From contig JAIPMN010003475.1 of assembly GCA_020650975.1 (NCBI GenBank), positions 1 through 28,387 on the forward strand: a DNA stretch of 28,387 nt, given 5' to 3'. The notes beneath the pieces were generated by a model. The model was not told where the DNA came from and made no database searches. It saw nothing but the letters and a program-made list of their open reading frames with translations. This document shows, in pieces, positions 1-10,672 of the stretch (positions are counted from its first letter, which is position 1; each line of letters opens with the position of its first letter). The stretch is from Apostichopus californicus. Its lineage: Eukaryota > Echinodermata > Holothuroidea > Aspidochirotida > Stichopodidae. The position numbers were made by a program, and so were the translations under genes.

Positions 1-1
1 A

Positions 2-80
<79 letters not shown>
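1..80. repeat. (ATT)n microsatellite
   Basis: Near-perfect ATT trinucleotide array from the first base, with one interruption (ATC) near position 55. It runs off the left edge of the window, so the true length is unknown. Confidence 0.97.
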
Positions 81-83
<3 letters not shown>

Positions 84-422
84 CAATGTACAGGGATTCT
101 TGTTTTCTATACCGCAGTGTAGGATATTCTTCTGCATACAGTACAGTTAACTATGGTTTGGAAAGGACAATGAAGCAGTATATAAATATACCAAATGTGT
201 TAAGTGTAGGTGTGTGTTCCATGTAGAATTTCTAAAAATGTACCTTTGTGTAGTATCCATTATTACAGATGGTATTTTCAAATACAATAAGACTACCCAC
301 CAAGTATGACCAATGCAGTGCCTTTCATGGTACACACAAGTGCTACACTTATTGTATCATTGTATTGTACATTGTATTGTCACTGGCTCCCACACTGTAA
401 CTGGTGTGCATATCCACATAAT
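81..422. other. Non-coding, no feature seen
   Basis: AT-rich unique sequence. The right part (about 355-422) has short ATTGTATTGTAC-like echoes and may be a decayed edge of the minisatellite that follows. No convincing ORF or splice-flanked segment. Confidence 0.6.
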
Positions 423-960
423 GCGATCAAGGTAACTCACTTGCTATCCACTGATATCTGCCCAGCACTACACAAGCAGTAGTATCTATGCAGTGCTATG
501 CATACAGTGTGATCATGGTAATGCACTTGTGCTATCCACTGAGTGCTATCTGCCCAGTACTACCCAATCAGTAATATCTACGCAGTGCTATGCATACAGT
601 GCGATCAGGTGGTAACCCACTTGTGCTATCCACTCAGTGATATCTGCCCAGTACTACCCAGCAGTAATATCTACACATTGCTTTGCATCAAGTGTGATCA
701 AGGTAACACATGTGTGCAATCCACTCAGTGATATCTGCCCAACTGTACTACCCAATCAGTAATATCTATGAGTGCTATGCATCCAGTGTGGTCAAGGTAA
801 CACACTTGTGCTATCCACTCAGTGCTATATATCCAGTATGTACAACCTAAGCAGTAATATCTACGCAGTGCTATGCATACAGTGTGATCAAGGTAATGAC
901 GCACTGGTGCTATCCACTGAGTGCTATCTGGCCAGCACTACCCAGTTATACCTTTACAGT
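423..960. repeat. Minisatellite, six ~92 bp units
   Basis: Units begin at about 423, 509, 601, 694, 788 and 884, giving lengths 86, 92, 93, 94, 96 and a partial last one. Each starts with GTGATCAAGGTAAC or a variant, passes through GTGCTATCCACT and CAGTAATATCTA, and ends with GCTATGCATACAGT. Decayed fragments (CAGTGCTATCATGCAGTG) continue to about 1045. Unit lengths are not multiples of three, so the open frames running through it are by-products of the repeat rather than genes. Confidence 0.93.
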
Positions 961-1045
961 TCTGCAACTTTTGCCGTACAGTGCTACCCACAGTGCTATC
1001 ATGCAGTGATAATCCACGCTACTGTATAGTGCTAATTGCATACCA

Positions 1046-2238
1046 TATAATTCTACCATACAATCAGTACCTTTTCAGTACTAATCATGGCATACTACTA
1101 TGGTTCTATCATTTCTGTCATTTCATACATTAGAATCCATACCTTCTTAATTTAATAACTGTCAGTATAAGCAAAAACTAATATTTTCCACACTGTGTCC
1201 AAAAGTCCTCCAAATTTGCTTTTGGGTGAAAGAATATTAATATGTTTTTCAAATTTTGCAGTTTTCTCTGATACATCTCTGTGAAGGTTTTGGTATGTAC
1301 AGTAAGAGTTATTGAAGCCTGCAAGGTCAGTGACAGTACTCTGCTGGGATATTAGTACTTACCGTATGAAGCTATAACTGAATAAAAACATTACTAAAGG
1401 TTTAATCTGTGAAGTTATAGAGTGAAGCAGAGTGGAAAAAAGTCATATCAGTGAAAACTCCTCGTTAATTAATAGATAGCAAAGTAACCTCGATAAAATA
1501 TTTGAAAGCAATTGAACCTTGGAGAACTCATCTGTTCACTTATGAGCTGTATGAATTGAACTCATCATAAAAAATATCACGTTTTGTAATACTTGTAGAC
1601 TTTTCAGTGAAGGACTTTAGACAATAAATAATATTTGTTTTTGGTTCCCAAGATATTTGTCATAAATTAGGATAAAATGTCTGGAATGCTCTCAAGGCAA
1701 AGGATGGTAAGATGAGGTCTGTTCTTTTTCAGGCCTAAATAATTATTAATTATTTAGTCGATTGTTTCAAAGGTTAGTATGGAGCCTTTGTCCAAAATGT
1801 CATAGTACTGTTTGTATGGAGCATGTACAGAGCATACAGTATGTACAGTATGGTGATTGTTAACCGTGTGTTATACAGACATTTAGTGATTGTTGGAACG
1901 CAGGGTGAAAACGTGTATAAATCTGTGTTCTGTAGAGTAAAGAGTTGTGTTTGTGTGTTTTTCTTTTTTTGTTTCAAGAAAGGGAAAACTATAGCAACAC
2001 TTTTACCGACCTTGCAAAATTGTGGGGGGACCGCAGATTGCAAAGTGTACCACGACTACAACGCAGATCGCAAAATCGGTACTTACTATTATGGTTAGTT
2101 TCGTCCAACATGGCAGCTAACGCTATAGTCAAAGCCAACGTGTGAAATAATCAGCTCACACATCCAGTGTCTAATGCATGCTAAGTTTTTTTTAATTCAT
2201 TTATTTGTTTTATCCCCAATTGTGTACAATGGGAAAGG
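1046..2238. other. Non-coding, AT-rich unique sequence
   Basis: Nothing gene-like was found. A cluster of TACAGTA words lies near 1826-1850. Short ORFs on both strands at about 1774-2145 overlap each other and have low-complexity T/G-rich composition, so they are treated as chance. Confidence 0.6.
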
Positions 2239-2283
2239 AAGTCTCCTATAAAGTCTTAGAAAGACTTAACAAAATAGGAGACT
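2239..2283. repeat. Nested inverted repeat / hairpin
   Basis: Outer arms AGTCTCCTAT (2240-2249) and ATAGGAGACT (2274-2283) are perfectly complementary over 10 bp. Inside them AAGTCTT (2251-2257) and AAGACTT (2261-2267) form a second perfect 7 bp stem with a 3-base AGA loop. The predicted fold is a short stem-loop with a small one-sided bulge (AACAAA side). It is short for an animal miRNA precursor, and no function is assigned. Confidence 0.7.
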
Positions 2284-2426
2284 CCCTGGAAGAAAAAAAA
2301 AAAGAAGAAGTTCTTCAATACAGTCCTCACTACCTTTCAGGAAACATTTCATACTGTAGTTTTGATACACATAACGTACATATCTATATACACATTATAT
2401 TATACACATGATAGTCCGTCCATACT

Positions 2427-2467
2427 TGCATATTGCATTATATATGTGCATATTGCATTGTACGTGT
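2427..2467. repeat. ~20 bp tandem duplication
   Basis: TGCATATTGCAT occurs twice in direct succession with similar tails (TATATATG and TGTACGTG), giving a two-copy repeat of about 20 bp. Confidence 0.75.
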
Positions 2468-3447
2468 GTAAAGTGAAGAGCCTCCATCCCTAATGAAAAG
2501 TGTGTTAGTCAATGCACCTTTTAATTGAAAATGCATATAAAAAGAAAATAAGTCTTGCATTTCCCAAGTACAAATTCCATTGATAAGGTACTATTAATGT
2601 CAATTCCTGAAAAAAATTATATTGTTTATGTTGCAAAAATGAATATGTAGTATCATAATATCAACATTTACAAAACTTGGTGAGAAATAATTTAATATCT
2701 TAAGATGTATCCTAGAAGTGAGTGAGTAGTATTTAATTTTCTGTTCCATCCTGAGACTTATACACTATAATACAGTATATATGCTATGGTACATTGCAAT
2801 GAGTCTAAGCCTCATTCTAACCCTAAGCAGGCTAAAGCAGCCTATTGTAAGTCTGTTTGTGCTCCATTAAATAAATTGAAAAGAAAGCAGAAAAACCTAC
2901 TTTTTCAGTCAATTCTACTCCCATTGTGATTGCACTATGGGCAATGAAGTGGGGACCTTCAGTGGTGAAAGGCACAGTTAGCATTTGTGATAGGCTTATA
3001 GTGTATACATGTGTGCACACTGATTGTGTAGTAATCTTGAATGGCTGTTGGATGTGGTAAAATGAAGGTTTGAACTTGTTCTGTAGCTCAGTTGATACTA
3101 TTTATATAGCTCCATCCTTTAGTTTCTTCATTGGTATTTTCATTCCCATCCCATCCCATCCCACTTTCATCTCATCCCATTCCCTGTCCCACCTAACCCT
3201 CATGTTGACATTTTTAGAATAGAGACAGTTATCATGTGACCCCCTGCCTCCCCCCCCTCCTCCTGCCCTTCCGGCCTTGTTATTCTTGCCATCATCACAC
3301 CGTACAGCTTCCTTTAAACTTTCAATTTTCTCACATTCTTTCTCGATGGTGAACTTCCATCACATTGTGTTATATTCGACTAAATCCACTCACCCAGAGG
3401 CCAGCCTCATTGTCAAGAAGATTGTATTTCTCCTTTGACTGTCTCAG
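2468..3447. other. Non-coding, with ATCCC-rich and C-rich tracts
   Basis: Mostly unique AT-rich DNA. From about 3142 to 3192 there is a degenerate CATCC/ATCCC array, and 3237-3269 is a C-rich tract whose complement could form a G-quadruplex. The last ~25 bases form a polypyrimidine run that could serve as a splice acceptor for the candidate exon that follows. Confidence 0.6.
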
Positions 3448-3606
3448 TGACAACATCTTTGAAAACCTTTGCAGCCTGTAATGTTCGTGATCCACTCACA
3501 GTGTCTTTTTCGACCGGCCGGACAGGTTTTGATACCGCGAGTGCGGTTTACCCTTCCTTTGTACGCCTCGGTTTCCTCCCTCGGTCCCTCTCCAAATCCC
3601 ACAAAG
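3448..3606 (+). CDS. Candidate internal exon, product unknown
   Basis: Seen: a pyrimidine-rich acceptor (TTTCTCC...TGTCTCAG, ending 3447) and a strong donor (AAAG|GTAAGAAAG at 3607) bracket 159 bp. The stretch is visibly richer in CpG than its surroundings (for example CGACCGGCCGG and ACCGCGAGTGCGG). Read with the first two bases completing a codon, it is open throughout, giving a peptide containing FAACNVRDPLTVSFSTGRTG and ending near LSKSHK. It would be a symmetric phase 1-1 exon. A second + frame is also open over most of it, so the frame is not certain. No domain or family was recognised. It could instead be an untranslated exon or a CpG-rich regulatory patch. No partner exon with matching phase was identified. 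Confidence 0.33.
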
Positions 3607-3846
3607 GTAAGAAAGTTTAGTTATTTGTGCAAAGGCTTTTATCCTTTGGTGTATAGTATTGCAACAATCATACCTGTTATTAATCTTCTTTCTGTTTTGT
3701 GTATTTAGTATTGGATCTGATGTGATCAGTTTGCCTCCTAGCTATGTCGACTATGACAGGTACTTCGATCCTAATCTAGCCTGGCAAAACATTATCTAGG
3801 ACTATGGAAAACATAAAGCTGTTTGGGAGCTCTCGTTCGGTATTAC
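3607..3846. other. Non-coding spacer
   Basis: Unique sequence between the candidate exon and the TTAA-flanked element. If the exon is real, this is the start of its downstream intron. Confidence 0.5.
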
Positions 3847-4513
3847 TTAAAGGGATATTCGGATGCTCGGAAATTTAGAATCCCCCCCTCCAAGGTTTTG
3901 CTGTTAATGTTCCGATATTACGGCTGGGTGAAAACAGCATCTATGTGCTGTGTTTTATTGCAAAGATATGAAATTTGACCCCCAAAAAATTGAAAAGTTT
4001 GGCCATTTTTCTGCGAGCAAGAACAGAGAGTTGGTGTTATAGTCATGTCGATATGAGGTGAAAAGTGTCTTTGTGTTTAATATTTGTTTTATTTGTAATG
4101 TAGAAAAAAAAGATATGTTCTCAGTTAAGATACTATTTGTTATGAAGAAAGGTTTGAATTTAAGATTTCATTGATGAATGCATTCAACATGTATGCAACC
4201 TCAACAGCTCAAGAGATTATTTCAGCTCTTTGAAGAATGTTTTCCATGAATCCACCACAGACTACAAATTCATCGCTAGATTCACACCCTCTACGACCGC
4301 TGGGGCACCATTTGCTTCCCCCTAGGGCACCATCTACTTCCCCCTATGAAGTTTTGCAGGGACAACTTACACATGTATGTGTTACAAGCAAACATATGAG
4401 AATGGAATCAGACATGAGATGAACATTAATTATCAACACTGAGCGTGGATATGTTTGGCTTCACCCTACAGTAGTTAGCCTTAATATTTTCTGCCATTGG
4501 AATACCCCTTTAA
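3847..4513. mobile_element. TTAA-flanked MITE, about 659 bp (family 1)
   Basis: TTAA lies at 3847-3850 and again at 4510-4513. Immediately inside are imperfect inverted termini: the left end reads AGGGATATTCGGATG and the complement of the right end reads AGGGGTATTCCAATGG. The element body (3851-4509) has no transposase-like ORF. These features fit a non-autonomous DNA transposon with a TTAA target duplication, as used by piggyBac-type elements. The superfamily is an inference from the target site alone. Inside it is a two-copy ~22 bp direct repeat (GGGCACCAT...TTCCCCCTA) at about 4301-4345. A short ORF at 4237-4422 covers this repeat and is not considered a gene. Confidence 0.7.
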
Positions 4514-5692
4514 AGTTTGTGAATGTGGCACGAGATGATTCTCTGAGAGGCAGCATGGGTGTTAAAGTTTATAATATGTATGTGTCAATGTGTGTGTGAC
4601 CTTATTATTCACACGAGAAGAACAGAATGCTCTAACTTATTTATAGTGCAGAAGGCAGGAGGGGGTGTGGGGTGGGGGGGGGGGGTTAGGTAGTATAAGA
4701 ACCAGTGGGAGGGAAACAATGAGAAATTTAAAGTGAGCAATTTCTAGAGTACGAATCTAACTGTACAGTAAAGTCCATCCTGAATAAAGCTAAATCAGAT
4801 TTATCTGTTGATTTATTTCAAGTTTTCACAACAAAAATTTGTTTGCTTGGCAAGAATGTTCCCCTAGAGCTGGATAAATTCATTCAGGATTTTAAAAATG
4901 TTTCTGAGTTTGGAATGTTAGTGGGCAGGCTATCTTTGTGATGTGACCACACTCTTCCACATTTTCTCTCTAGTTGCCATGGAAATTTCTGTTTGAATCT
5001 GCTATTTTGTTGAAAAGTACTTTCAGGCTATTTTGCGTGAAATCTTAAGGAGTAAATGAAAAACCGATCAGATCGGAAATAAAATTTACCTTTGCTGCTG
5101 ATGGAAGAGCAATGTTGATGTCAATCACTGATGTATGACAGGAGATACATAAACATTGGGTTTACTTTCTATGATGAAAAGCCACTGAACAACTACCTGA
5201 CTCCTCTCCAACCCCCCTGTTAGTCCCCTCCCTCGGTTATTCCCCCTCACCCTTTCAGTTTCCCCCCTCCAGATTCTTTTGTTTGTAAGAGATGGTAGCT
5301 CAATTAGCTTAATATTGGTCATGTTATGAATAAAATGAATTGGCTGCCATTTTGATCCCCTGTGCAATCTCACAAACGTGTGTTGCAATGAAATATATTT
5401 TTCAGATTCCTTGAGAGGTGGAAGGGGGCAGGGGGAGGGAGGGGGGTCATTGGGGCATCGCATTTTATGAGAAGTAGGAAATGTCATATGGACATACTGT
5501 ATTTTTGCCCATCAATATTGCCCATGATCTATCTTTCTGCTGTATTGGTCTGGACATCTGTCAATGTTACATACAGCTAGTTTGTCTGGATAAGGGGTTG
5601 GGATGGGGAGGGAAGGGGGGGGGGGTGTAAAGGGTCCATTATTGCTATAATGGAAATACCATTTAAAAGAGTAATATAGAGTTATGTAATAT
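4514..5692. other. Non-coding, with three G-rich tracts
   Basis: Unique AT-rich DNA punctuated by G-rich runs at 4658-4690, 5418-5455 and 5593-5625. Each has four or more runs of at least three G and is a candidate G-quadruplex on the + strand. A 120-residue minus-strand ORF (5125-5487) reads through the complement of one tract, giving proline-rich low-complexity sequence, and is not called. Confidence 0.65.
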
Positions 5693-5704
5693 CTGTCGCG
5701 ACAG
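5693..5704. repeat. Perfect 12 bp palindrome
   Basis: CTGTCGCGACAG is perfectly self-complementary and holds two CpGs in a CpG-poor neighbourhood. It could bind a dimeric factor. No function is assigned. Confidence 0.8.
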
Positions 5705-6892
5705 TCTCAACTCTATGTTTAGTTTTGAGTGATGCGCAGTACCTCGGGTAATATTTGTGCTCAAACACACACCAAGAAATGTCAATATAAATTATGACCA
5801 TCCATGATATGAAGATGGATTCCATGCCTTGATACCTTTCTCCGTGCACTGACTTTGAAACCGATATGCACGGGTAGACATATAAGAATTAAAGTAGGAC
5901 AGAGGTGTGGGAATGTGATTGTTAGAACGAAGCTTCTTAGTCATTCACTACAAAACGGCTGAAGGTATTCTAGTTTGAAAAGGGGCAAACATTTCGTGTT
6001 GATTGTATCAGCAAAAGCCCTTTTGAACTGTGTCGCTAATAACCAGGTACGTGATTGGTTTATCACCTCGCAATTGCCCGAAATAGCGTTTGATATTCAC
6101 GCTTCAGCAATTTCCGATGTGGGTCAGTTACACCTAGTCAATTTGATCAAAGAGAATTCGTAAAAGCCCATTTTTTACTGCTCTGTAAATTGTTGATAAT
6201 TGGTTGAGAAGTTTTTTGAACAGAAAATTACAAAATTTAATTATAATTGATTGAAAATATGATAATTTTTTTCTCCAATATGGTTCCTTTATAATGCTGT
6301 TGTTTTGTGAAATGGTAATTTATAAGCCTAGATATGGAGTTAACAAAATTTCTAACACACCACAGTCTTACATCAGAATAGTTTGATTAGTGAGTTCTCT
6401 GTGTCCTAGCTCATGGTTACATATACAGTAAATCTATTTTGTGATTATCTACAGAGTGCCTTGTTGCAGTGGGTTATTGCCGAACTTGCCCAAGTATCAC
6501 TCAAAAGTGAGATTGTAATTCATCACATACTAGATGAATATTTAATAAATAAGTAATTACTGGGTTCAATTCTCTCCTCAATGTTCCATCGCTGGTGTCT
6601 CTTGTCTGCACTCATCTTCTTTTACCGTGAGTTTATTTGTACTGTTGTCACGGTTACATCATTATATTTATCGCTTGGCTGGTTAGAAGCTTGTTTTGAA
6701 GTATTCATGATTTATTGAGAGTTCAGAACCTTTTTGAGATAAAGATAGACCTACATTCTTCCAGAATTGCCTCTAAAATTTACTTACCTGTGAAAAACAA
6801 TTTTATATACACCATATCATGTGGTTTCAAGAACAGTTGTGTAATTTTAGGTTATATGTAGTCTGTAGGTTTCGCCTACTGAAGTCTCGCCT
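5705..6892. other. Non-coding, no clear feature
   Basis: The stretch 5960-6165 is more CpG-rich and contains a GTGATTGGTTTATC block (a CCAAT-type motif in reverse). It carries a 62-residue open frame without convincing splice sites or homology. It may be a degraded transposon fragment, but no terminal repeats were found. Confidence 0.5.
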
Positions 6893-6960
6893 AAATGAGG
6901 TATCTTCTACATATGAGGTATATCCTATATGAGGCATAACCTACAGTATATGAGGTACTA
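6893..6960. repeat. Degenerate 16-21 bp tandem repeat, ~4 copies
   Basis: ATATGAGGTAT or a close variant recurs at about 6893, 6911, 6927 and 6948, separated by TCTTCTAC, ATCCT and AACCTACAGT-like spacers. Confidence 0.75.
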
Positions 6961-7973
6961 AACAGTATTATTGGGCACACCGGCACAGTATCTCTAACAG
7001 AAGGATGTCATAATTCCATTAACTTTACATACTAAAATACATCCCCCTAGAAGCTGTATCGTGTGTGGGTTTCGAGATTACTTTTGAAGCCATAATATAC
7101 TCTTAGTTCGTTATCCCTCTTTTAGTCAAAGAGATGGATGGGTTACCTCCAATCAATCCAGCAGTACCATCAGTCCAGCAGTACTGTACATGAACAGAAA
7201 AGTTTTGAGTCCATTCAATTTTGTGTAATTTCTACATATGCAAGTCTTTGAAACATCATGAATAATTATACCATTTATGATGTGACTTCAACTTTTTTTT
7301 AAGTTTCTGATTTCTTCATGTAATGGTTAAAGTATGGTTTTGCCAGGGTGTGTTAAAACTCATCGCAAAATGCGACTTTTATATGGAACATTCGCTGTAA
7401 AATATTTTTAAACTTGCCAGGGAATTTTGCTCTCCTACCGTTGCATGTATACATACATATGCCACTGAAACATGTAGTAAATTTTTTTTGTGGAAAAATG
7501 CTGGTTTCTCTTGAACTGTTCGCAGCCTGTTTTGGGTGACCTTGAACTTTTTGCTCTATTTCAGTAAGGTGTAAAAGTCCAACCGTTTCTTGCTTGCATG
7601 CATGCTTACATATATATTATGCTGTTCCAGTTTCGGTGCTGAAAATTGTATCAAACTTTTGTTGTTGAGTGCAAGAGAGGTGTTGGTCTTTGCTTGAGTG
7701 TAAATGGCATTGGAATGTAACCCAGTGTGAGCTATTTTATTTATATCAATATGCATCCAGATAGGATCAGCGAACGGGCAACAATTTAAATAAAAAAAAA
7801 TACCAAAGAAAGAAAATCCATGTCAAAACATCTGGCTGGCTGTTATCATACCTTCCAAGTTAAACAAAACTTTGAGATATTACCAAAGATTACTTTATAT
7901 TTGTGGATACAGTATAGTGGGTGCCTGCCTTTCGATATGTTAGAAAGTTTTGGAGGCTGTTATCACGTGTAAA
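6961..7973. other. Non-coding; contains an extended nuclear-receptor half-site
   Basis: No exon-like segment. TGACCTTGA at 7537-7545 is, in reverse, TCAAGGTCA, the published consensus extended half-site for NR5A/ERR-type orphan nuclear receptors. A single 9-mer is weak evidence of function. Confidence 0.5.
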
Positions 7974-8088
7974 AGTATCAGAACTTGAATAAAACTCTAA
8001 TCAGATAAAAGATGTTTGAATAGACAATGAAGTATCAGAACTTGAATAAAACTCTAATCAGATAAAAAGATGTTTGAATAGACAATGG
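7974..8088. repeat. Recent 57/58 bp tandem duplication
   Basis: The block starting AGTATCAGAACTTGAATAAA is present at 7974-8030 and again at 8031-8088. The copies differ only by one extra A in a poly-A run and the final base, so the duplication is recent or homogenised. Confidence 0.95.
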
Positions 8089-8346
8089 AGTCACCCCTGA
8101 AGGTTTATATGGGTCATTCCAATAATAAGAAGGGGGTTGATTTGGCGTTTTTATCACAACTTTTTTTTATCTTTTTTTTCTGGGTAATTGAAGTGTCTTT
8201 GCTTATTAAGAAACGAGTCAATAGGTATGTATTAAGCACTATAGATGCCCTATTTATGGATCAATATCCAGGTTATTAAAATGATAACTTTTGTCCCAGC
8301 ACAGACATGAAGTGTGGGTTGGTTCTCTTTGTCACAAATACACCAA

Positions 8347-8368
8347 AAATGTCACTTAAATGACATTT
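8347..8368. repeat. Short inverted repeat
   Basis: AAATGTCA (8347-8354) and TGACATTT (8361-8368) are perfect 8 bp complementary arms around a 6-base loop. Confidence 0.6.
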
Positions 8369-8434
8369 AGAAGTTGTTTAGGGACTGGCCTTTCTATGTG
8401 TATCTGTTAGTACAAGTAGAATATTAGAAATGTG

Positions 8435-8495
8435 TTATGAAACACAACCAGGTATGTGAAACACAACCAGGTATGTGAAACACAACCAGGTATGT
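8435..8495. repeat. 19 bp tandem repeat, three copies
   Basis: GAAACACAACCAGGTATGT repeats with an exact 19 bp period (GAAAC at 8439, 8458 and 8477). An open frame to 8750 starts in this repeat. It lacks splice context and recognisable domains and is not called as a gene. Confidence 0.95.
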
Positions 8496-8822
8496 TTCAA
8501 AGCAATATATATATATCCCCTTGTTCCATGTAGAGGTTTTAAGATTGCTGTGATTCCTAACATGAAATGGACAGATATTTGTTATAATTTAGTCGACAAT
8601 GTTCTAATTATAGGAGAGTGGCCCCAGAACAATATAACATACTTGCATATATCTTTTAATTTGTTAACTCATAATGAATTGCCTAGTAACTGTGCTGAAG
8701 CTGGGGGTAACAAGGTGATGATCTTTGATCTGTGTTCTATGTACTGCTAGGCAGAGTATAGCCATGCAGTTTTGTATATACCTAAATAGATACAAGATAA
8801 CAGTCACTCACTAAGATCAGGG
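8496..8822. other. Non-coding or unrecognised open frame
   Basis: A + strand frame is open from the 19 bp repeat to a stop at about 8748. It includes FKIAVIPNMKW and NLVDNVLIIGEW. No family was recognised. An AG preceded by a T/C-rich run lies at about 8533, but there is no matching donor. It is treated as chance with low certainty. Confidence 0.3.
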
Positions 8823-8918
8823 CAGTAGTATACCCACCTACTGTACTCCACGGTCTTAATCAAGAGGCTTGCAGTATACCCACCCTACTCCAGGACAGTC
8901 TTAATCAAGAGGCTTACA
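8823..8918. repeat. ~47 bp tandem duplication
   Basis: Two successive copies run from CAGTATACCCACC through GTCTTAATCAAGAGGCTT, at 8823-8871 and 8872-8918. The second copy has a few substitutions and is slightly shorter. Confidence 0.88.
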
Positions 8919-9440
8919 GAGAAACAGTGAACACGGACGGACGGATGGAGGGACACAGATGGCCGTGGAATGTACGTTTTTAACCAATATCTGAGATCAA
9001 AGTAGTGTCTACCTGTTGACTGTGTAAACAAAGTAATAGATTCAAGGAAAAAGAGTCAATGTTTGGACTTGATAAACAAGATTTATCTCTTCTAGCTTAG
9101 TCAGTGTTACCCCTGAGGCCTGCTGGTTAGAACTAACTAAGTTGCTATCGTCCCACATACGAAGGAATAACTAATATCGTCACCCTGGCAGGAAGTGGCC
9201 AATCTACTTCATTCTTCTCCTACCAGCCTCATTTAAATGAAAACTATACCCCAATCTGTCTGGCTACCAACAATTGTTAAAATCTTCTAGCAAGATGCCT
9301 GCCCCCTTGTGTACCCACTTTGGGGGTCATTGCATACACACATCCTTCCAAATCTACTATGCAAATCTTACAAGTTATTTTCTAGATGGTATTTTCATGA
9401 CTTCAGTTTTAAGGTTTGCTGAACACAGAAGAGGTTGTCT
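8919..9440. other. Non-coding, no clear feature
   Basis: Contains a short GGAC/GGAT run near 8935-8950. At 9204-9224 CTACTTCATTCTTCTCCTACC resembles the left part of the dispersed motif described below, but the core is missing, so it is not counted as a copy. Confidence 0.55.
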
Positions 9441-9520
9441 TTGCTCCTGTCTTACCTGTCTCTATAATCTACATAACTTATGCATAATCTACATAATTTA
9501 TGCACTTTTTCAATCTACCT
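9441..9520 (-). repeat. Dispersed CAGGTAAG motif, copy 1 (expanded)
   Basis: Minus-orientation copy of the dispersed family: GCTCCTGTCTTACCTGTCTC is followed by a GCACT...CTACC right end. Between them the usual ~12 bp spacer has been replaced by a 20 bp unit, ATAATCTACATAACTTATGC, present twice (9464-9503) with one difference. Confidence 0.6.
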
Positions 9521-10597
9521 AAAAAATACATGACTGGGACGTTTTGACACTGTGCTTCCGCCCTCCTCCTGCACTTGTTCGGCACCGTCCAGTTTCTCTC
9601 CCATCTCAATTCTACCAAGTTCAGAAGACCGACTTCTCAATTAGTTTTATCTTTCACACCTTTTGTTTTTGCAAGCTCTTCATGAGTATCCTTTGATACT
9701 AAATTCCTCACATTTGGATCTGTTCCTTACTAGACTTGTGTGAATAGTACAGTTTACTAGTTGTGCAGCAAGAGTTATGGTTCTACTTCCTATGGTATTA
9801 TGTCAAGATAGCATTGACACAGTTAGCTTAAAGTATAAACTTATTAGTAAGAGCAAAACTTCTTTTCAAATAGCTTACCAACTTCAAGCCAACTACTTAC
9901 TACACATGGTTCAGCTGTATAGTAGTATACTAGCTGTGAGGTGTATACATGTGTTAGGTTGGCACTCGCAGCTGTTTCTTCAAGGATGTCTTCATGTCCA
10001 ACCTAGATACTCACAGTTAACCTGAAAAGCCTTTCCCCCTACTTGATCCTCATTTCTCTTGTTCCTTCCTTCTGGTTTACTTAATGACTGCCCAAAAAAA
10101 TAATTAAAGGGACTGCCTTGTGGTCTGGTGGATGAATTTACTTTGTTTCAAAATGATTTAGCAGTTTTCTGCATGAATAATTTGTATCTTTTGTTATGCT
10201 AATACATTGAGTGTTTATTGATCAAAAAAGCTCAGTGAATAGTGTTGTCACACAGCTATGTGCAAGTCATAAAATTTCAAGGACAGGGAAGGGGAAAAAA
10301 AGAAGAAAATTATACAGAACATATCATAGGGGATTTTTTTGGAAGTATCTTCTCTGATTGCAGTGAGGTCAAGCAACAAGTCCTTTTGTTGAAGAAGTGG
10401 TACTGTAAGGTTCCTGGATGTCAAATATAATGGTTGTTTTCAGCTATCACATCCAACATTTGTTTATTGGGAAGTAGGGAAGTTGATTGCCTTCTACACT
10501 TTTGAAGATTGTACAGAAACTTAAAGCTGTATTTAGTAATATATAAATTTTGCTCTAATTAAAATCACTATAAATTGTCAATTTATCTTCTGTTAGT
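9521..10597. other. Non-coding, no clear feature
   Basis: At 10106 the sequence TTAAAGGGACTGCC resembles one end of a TTAA-type element, but no matching opposite end was found. A 43 bp stretch at about 10362-10404 has an acceptor-like left side (TTCTCTGATTGCAG) and a GTAAGG on its right and is open in one frame. It is too short to call. Confidence 0.5.
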
Positions 10598-10668
10598 TGT
10601 CGTTCCCTCTTATCGATCGACTTAGTTTCTTTGTCCTCCTAACAACCTCAGCACTTTTCATTCTACCG
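10598..10668 (-). repeat. Dispersed motif, copy 2 (minus half of inverted pair)
   Basis: GTCGTTCCCTCTTA at 10599, then GTCCTCCTAACAACCTCAGC and ACTTTTCATTCTACC, match the family in minus orientation. The ACCTGTCTC core is altered to TTTGTCCTCC. It faces copy 3 across a 4 bp gap. Confidence 0.55.
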
Positions 10669-10672
10669 TACC

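Noticed and set aside
543-1029. Open frames across the 92 bp minisatellite
   Set aside because: They are by-products of a repeat whose period is not a multiple of three. There is no splice or start context.
3086-3097. tRNA box A-like TAGCTCAGTTG
   Set aside because: No box B (GGTTCGAATCC-type) at the right distance and no cloverleaf. The similar TAGCTCAATTAGC at about 5291 fails in the same way.
5125-5487. 120-codon minus-strand ORF
   Set aside because: Runs through a C-rich tract giving low-complexity Pro-rich peptide. No domain and no splice context.
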